Of a DNA stretch of 64,000 nt, positions 61,436 through 64,000 are shown piece by piece. A program made the position numbers and the translations under genes. How positions within the stretch are numbered: position 1 is the first letter of the stretch; every line of letters begins with the position of its first letter. Below the pieces are notes generated by a model that saw only the letters and a program-made list of their open reading frames with translations, was not told the origin of the DNA and made no database searches. Location of the stretch: NCBI GenBank assembly GCA_012960505.1, contig DUBC01000030.1, forward strand, positions 1 to 64,000. The letters run 5' to 3'. The DNA is from Verrucomicrobiales bacterium (lineage in GTDB: Bacteria > Verrucomicrobiota > Verrucomicrobiia > Verrucomicrobiales > DEV007).

Positions 61436-62435
61436 CATTATTCTCACACTGTATCTGATATTCAGCGCTATCACTGAAATAAAGCCCAGTAAAGATGGAA
61501 TTGAGAAATACACATTTTCTCAAGCCTGTATGGGAACAACGTTCAAAATTGTAGTCTACAGCCCATATTCTTATAGCAACACTGCTACCATAATTAAACA
61601 GGCTTATAATTTGGCTGAAAAAATGAACAACATCTTTTCGGATTACATGGCCGACAGTGAAGTCGGCAAATTCAATCAGTGCGAACCAAATAAACCTCAA
61701 CCGGCAAGCCCTTACTTAATGGATCTGTTGAAGTCATCAAAAAAAATAAGCCTCCACACGCAAGGCAATTTCGATCCGACTTGTGGATCACTAAGTAAAT
61801 TATGGAGACTATCAAGACGCACCAACAAACTACCTTCACCAAAAAAACTTAAAACAGCAAAAAACGCATGCGGCTTTTCCAACTTGGAAATCGAACATAG
61901 CTCAGCACTAATCACCAAACTCAATCCTCATACTCGTCTCGATTTTGGCGGAATTGCAAAAGGTTATACTGCAGATAAAATGTTGGATCTCCTGAAAAAT
62001 AAAGGCCTCTCGTCATCAAGCATATCCGCAGGAGGCGATATTGTATTAGGCGACCCGCCCCCCGGAAAAGATGGCTGGAAAGTTCACATAATGCCTTATC
62101 GTGACAAGAACCGGAAACCCACGACTATAAGAATTGCGAATGCTGCAGTGTCAACTTCCGGGAACACTGAGCAATCAATCACGATCAAGGGTCAGCGTTA
62201 CTCACATATCCTTAATCCCAGCATCGGCCTCGGATTAATTCATGAAAATGCCGCCACAGTCATTGCTCCTTCAGGCACCTACAGCGACCCCCTAGCAACT
62301 GCTCTCTGCATTATGGGAAAAAGAGCAATGCAAATTATAGATGACTCCTCTCAGACAGAAGCGATTCTTTTCCTCAAAAAAAATCAAGCCATAAAAATGA
62401 TCCCCAGTGCAGAATTTGACAAATTTTTGGACTAA
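61419..62435 (+). CDS. apbE: ApbE family FAD:protein FMN transferase
   Basis: The 338-residue protein has a hydrophobic N-terminus (ILTLYLIFSAITEI) compatible with a signal peptide, MGTTFKIVVYSP at residues 38-49, the central block LDFGGIAKGYTADKMLDLL, SSISAGGDIVLGDPP and STSGNTEQSITIKGQRYSHILNPSIG. These are ApbE motifs for FAD and Mg binding. ApbE attaches FMN to Thr of exported flavoproteins such as Rnf or Nqr subunits. Its start overlaps the preceding gene by 17 bases, so it is coupled to the PSD1-FGE protein, and the target flavoprotein may be nearby or elsewhere. Confidence 0.93.
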   Translation: MTPLNSIILTLYLIFSAITEIKPSKDGIEKYTFSQACMGTTFKIVVYSPYSYSNTATIIKQAYNLAEKMNNIFSDYMADSEVGKFNQCEPNKPQPASPYLMDLLKSSKKISLHTQGNFDPTCGSLSKLWRLSRRTNKLPSPKKLKTAKNACGFSNLEIEHSSALITKLNPHTRLDFGGIAKGYTADKMLDLLKNKGLSSSSISAGGDIVLGDPPPGKDGWKVHIMPYRDKNRKPTTIRIANAAVSTSGNTEQSITIKGQRYSHILNPSIGLGLIHENAATVIAPSGTYSDPLATALCIMGKRAMQIIDDSSQTEAILFLKKNQAIKMIPSAEFDKFLD

Positions 62436-62502
62436 CCAGTACTAAGTCTGACAATCCATTAATCTTCTATTTAAAATAAACAAGGTATGGTAGAAAATAA
62501 CA

Positions 62503-64000
62503 ATGACCGCACTGATAAATCGTAAAACATTGGTCTTATTTCTCCTGTTTTTCTTTATATTAGATAAAGGAAAAGGAAATGAAATTTTATATACCTCACG
62601 TTCTCCTGGAGGATTAATACAACTCCACTTTACTTTAAGCTCTGATGAGTACGCCGTTCTGCATCGCGATGACACATTCACGGGAATAAATAGGGCAATC
62701 CACATTGTCCGAGGAGAAGGAGAGCTTTCAATCGCAAAGGACCCTGCCCCCATTCCTAGAACCGGATTTTTACGTCTCCAAATACACAAAAATTCACAAC
62801 AGGTAGATACGGACGGTGATGGACTATCTGATCTAACTGAAATGAATTCACTGGGATTAATGAATCCACTTAATCCAGCTCCAGCCATTGGCACATCTAA
62901 AGGCAGAGTTTATATCCCTGACAGACAAACCTATGAATCTCTGTCACATCGAGACAACTTTCCCGGGTCCGCAAACATCAGCGAAGTTAAATTCGTTATC
63001 TATGACATACACACCTCATCACCGAAGCTTTATTTCGTAAACAGCAAACAATACCAGTATCATTACACTTTCAGCCGAGACGCAGTTAATAGATACAACA
63101 GCAACTCGTTATTTAATAGCCACACATATTTCACCAACTCAAGACGACGGAACACTGCCGGCAGTATCGTTTATCATCCCAACTATGTAACCCCTTCCGG
63201 ACAGACTGGAATTTACACTGTCGAATTTTGGCCTTCAGATCCTGTCGCATTCAGATTCGTTGAAACATCATTCGAAATGATTGCTTCTTCAATGCCCTAC
63301 CTTGATGGTCAAATAGCATATCATCCATCAAGTGAAACCCAGAAAACCCTTCATCAATCAGAAATAAGCCAATACAAAAGATCTCATGTTGCAGTCATTG
63401 ACTCTGAGGATCTATTCGGCAATTCGACTTATAGCGCTCTAAATACTGGAGAATGTTTTGGCAAACTCAGATTTATTACAGGGTCACAAACCATGTCATC
63501 AAGAGACATCGTCATACTTCGCAACATTCCTAATGATATAACTCACGTTGCAGGAATTATCACCGAACAGAACCAAACCCCCCTATCACATATCAATCTT
63601 AAGGCTAAGCAAAATGGAACTCCTAACGCCTATCTTAAAGATGCATCAACTGACCCAAGAATCACTCCACTCATCGGACAAAACGTTAAGCTAAGCATAA
63701 ATCCGGACGGAATCGATATTCGTCCTGCTAGCCAAGAAGAAATTGAAACTTATTTTGAAAAAATACGCCCCTCAAAAACTAGCTTTCCAGAACGAAATCT
63801 GAGTTACGATCAGATCACACAACTCTCAAATATGGATTTTTCTATGTCATCCGCATTTGGATCTAAGGCAACGAACCTTGCAGAATTAAATGAAATACTT
63901 CCCATGCGAACACCAAATGGATACGCCATCCCATTCTACTTTTATGACGCCTTCATGAAGCATAACGGCTTTTACACCGAAGCTGAACAAATGATAAATG
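62503..64000 (+). CDS. Secreted PEP-synthase-like protein with Ca-binding-type repeat (3' truncated)
   Basis: An open frame from ATG 62503 runs to the window edge (499 codons). An N-terminal hydrophobic segment (LVLFLLFFFIL, about residues 10-20) suggests a signal peptide. Residues 102-112 hold a DTDGDGLSD element typical of thrombospondin-3-like or dockerin-like calcium loops. A PEP-utilising mobile-domain-like stretch lies at 347-375, with HVAGIITEQNQTPLSH and H363 at the place of the phosphohistidine. From about 450 there is a GSKATNLAELN block that matches the start of the PPDK/PEP-synthase N-terminal ATP-grasp domain. The usual order is reversed and the protein appears exported, which is odd for a nucleotide-using enzyme. 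The rest lies outside the window. Confidence 0.75.
   Translation, partial: MTALINRKTLVLFLLFFFILDKGKGNEILYTSRSPGGLIQLHFTLSSDEYAVLHRDDTFTGINRAIHIVRGEGELSIAKDPAPIPRTGFLRLQIHKNSQQVDTDGDGLSDLTEMNSLGLMNPLNPAPAIGTSKGRVYIPDRQTYESLSHRDNFPGSANISEVKFVIYDIHTSSPKLYFVNSKQYQYHYTFSRDAVNRYNSNSLFNSHTYFTNSRRRNTAGSIVYHPNYVTPSGQTGIYTVEFWPSDPVAFRFVETSFEMIASSMPYLDGQIAYHPSSETQKTLHQSEISQYKRSHVAVIDSEDLFGNSTYSALNTGECFGKLRFITGSQTMSSRDIVILRNIPNDITHVAGIITEQNQTPLSHINLKAKQNGTPNAYLKDASTDPRITPLIGQNVKLSINPDGIDIRPASQEEIETYFEKIRPSKTSFPERNLSYDQITQLSNMDFSMSSAFGSKATNLAELNEILPMRTPNGYAIPFYFYDAFMKHNGFYTEAEQMIN

Noticed and set aside
62442-62894. A 150-codon open frame on the minus strand opposite the secreted PEP-synthase-like gene
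   Set aside because: It lies entirely antisense to the start of the plus-strand frame that runs to the window end and has coherent domains. No recognisable motif is in it.

Overview
The window looks like chromosomal DNA of a Gram-negative-type bacterium of the Verrucomicrobiota or a close PVC relative. By eye it is AT-rich (GC near 40%, not computed). The argument is the gene content: DUF1501, DUF1549/DUF1553 and PSD1-type haem proteins, PPC-domain proteins, a Tat-exported Gfo/Idh/MocA oxidoreductase, FecR-like and YfbK-like anti-sigma proteins with ECF sigma factors, delta-60 repeats and many prepilins. No rRNA, tRNA, CRISPR array, integrase or transposase was seen. No gene-free stretch exceeds 300 bases; the largest gaps are 19765-20007 (243 bp), 35732-35955 (224 bp), 30887-31080 (194 bp) and 47741-47928 (188 bp).

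Layout. (1) 1-10330: a truncated secreted-protein C-terminus, then a planctomycete/verrucomicrobial surface module (DUF1501, PPC protein, DUF1549/1553 multi-CxxCH protein, PSD1-WD40-coiled-coil protein) and a LysM lipoprotein. (2) 10326-23630: mixed housekeeping and signalling: a bacterial SET-domain protein, a W-x3-DP repeat protein, a PotD-like lipoprotein next to a hybrid histidine kinase, a MATE transporter, a coupled phosphatidylserine-decarboxylase-like/amidinohydrolase-like pair, an MtfA peptidase, an esterase, a lipase and YaaA. (3) 23772-28689: four genes that form a compact WXG100-like/FtsK-SpoIIIE cluster resembling a stripped-down ESX (type VII) secretion core, the strongest candidate here for an undescribed system. 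The ATPase gene carries a G9 and a C8 homopolymer. htpG follows behind its own promoter. (4) 31521-47740, minus strand: a long type IV pilus / type II secretion-like locus (PilT, PilM/N/O, PilP/GspC-like, GspF, GspE, six short or mid-sized prepilins, one PilX-like protein and a 1285-residue prepilin carrying a delta-60 beta-propeller). Secretin and prepilin peptidase are not in the window. (5) 47929-58494: an NDP-sugar nucleotidyltransferase, an ECF sigma/anti-sigma/PDZ stress module, a creatininase-family protein, ClpB, NagB with a PIG-L deacetylase, and a second ECF sigma with an anti-sigma protein of YfbK type whose VWA domain is missing. (6) 58639-64000: a Tat-exported oxidoreductase, a PSD1-FGE-like protein, an ApbE family flavin transferase, and the start of a secreted PEP-synthase-like protein that runs off the window.

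How the parts work together: regions 1 and 6 suggest degradation or oxidation of polymers at the cell surface or in the periplasm; region 4 should build a pilus or pseudopilus with a large displayed tip protein; region 3 may export small helical proteins. Two ECF modules and one hybrid kinase supply envelope and nutrient sensing. Functional statements rest on motif recognition only; no database search was made.
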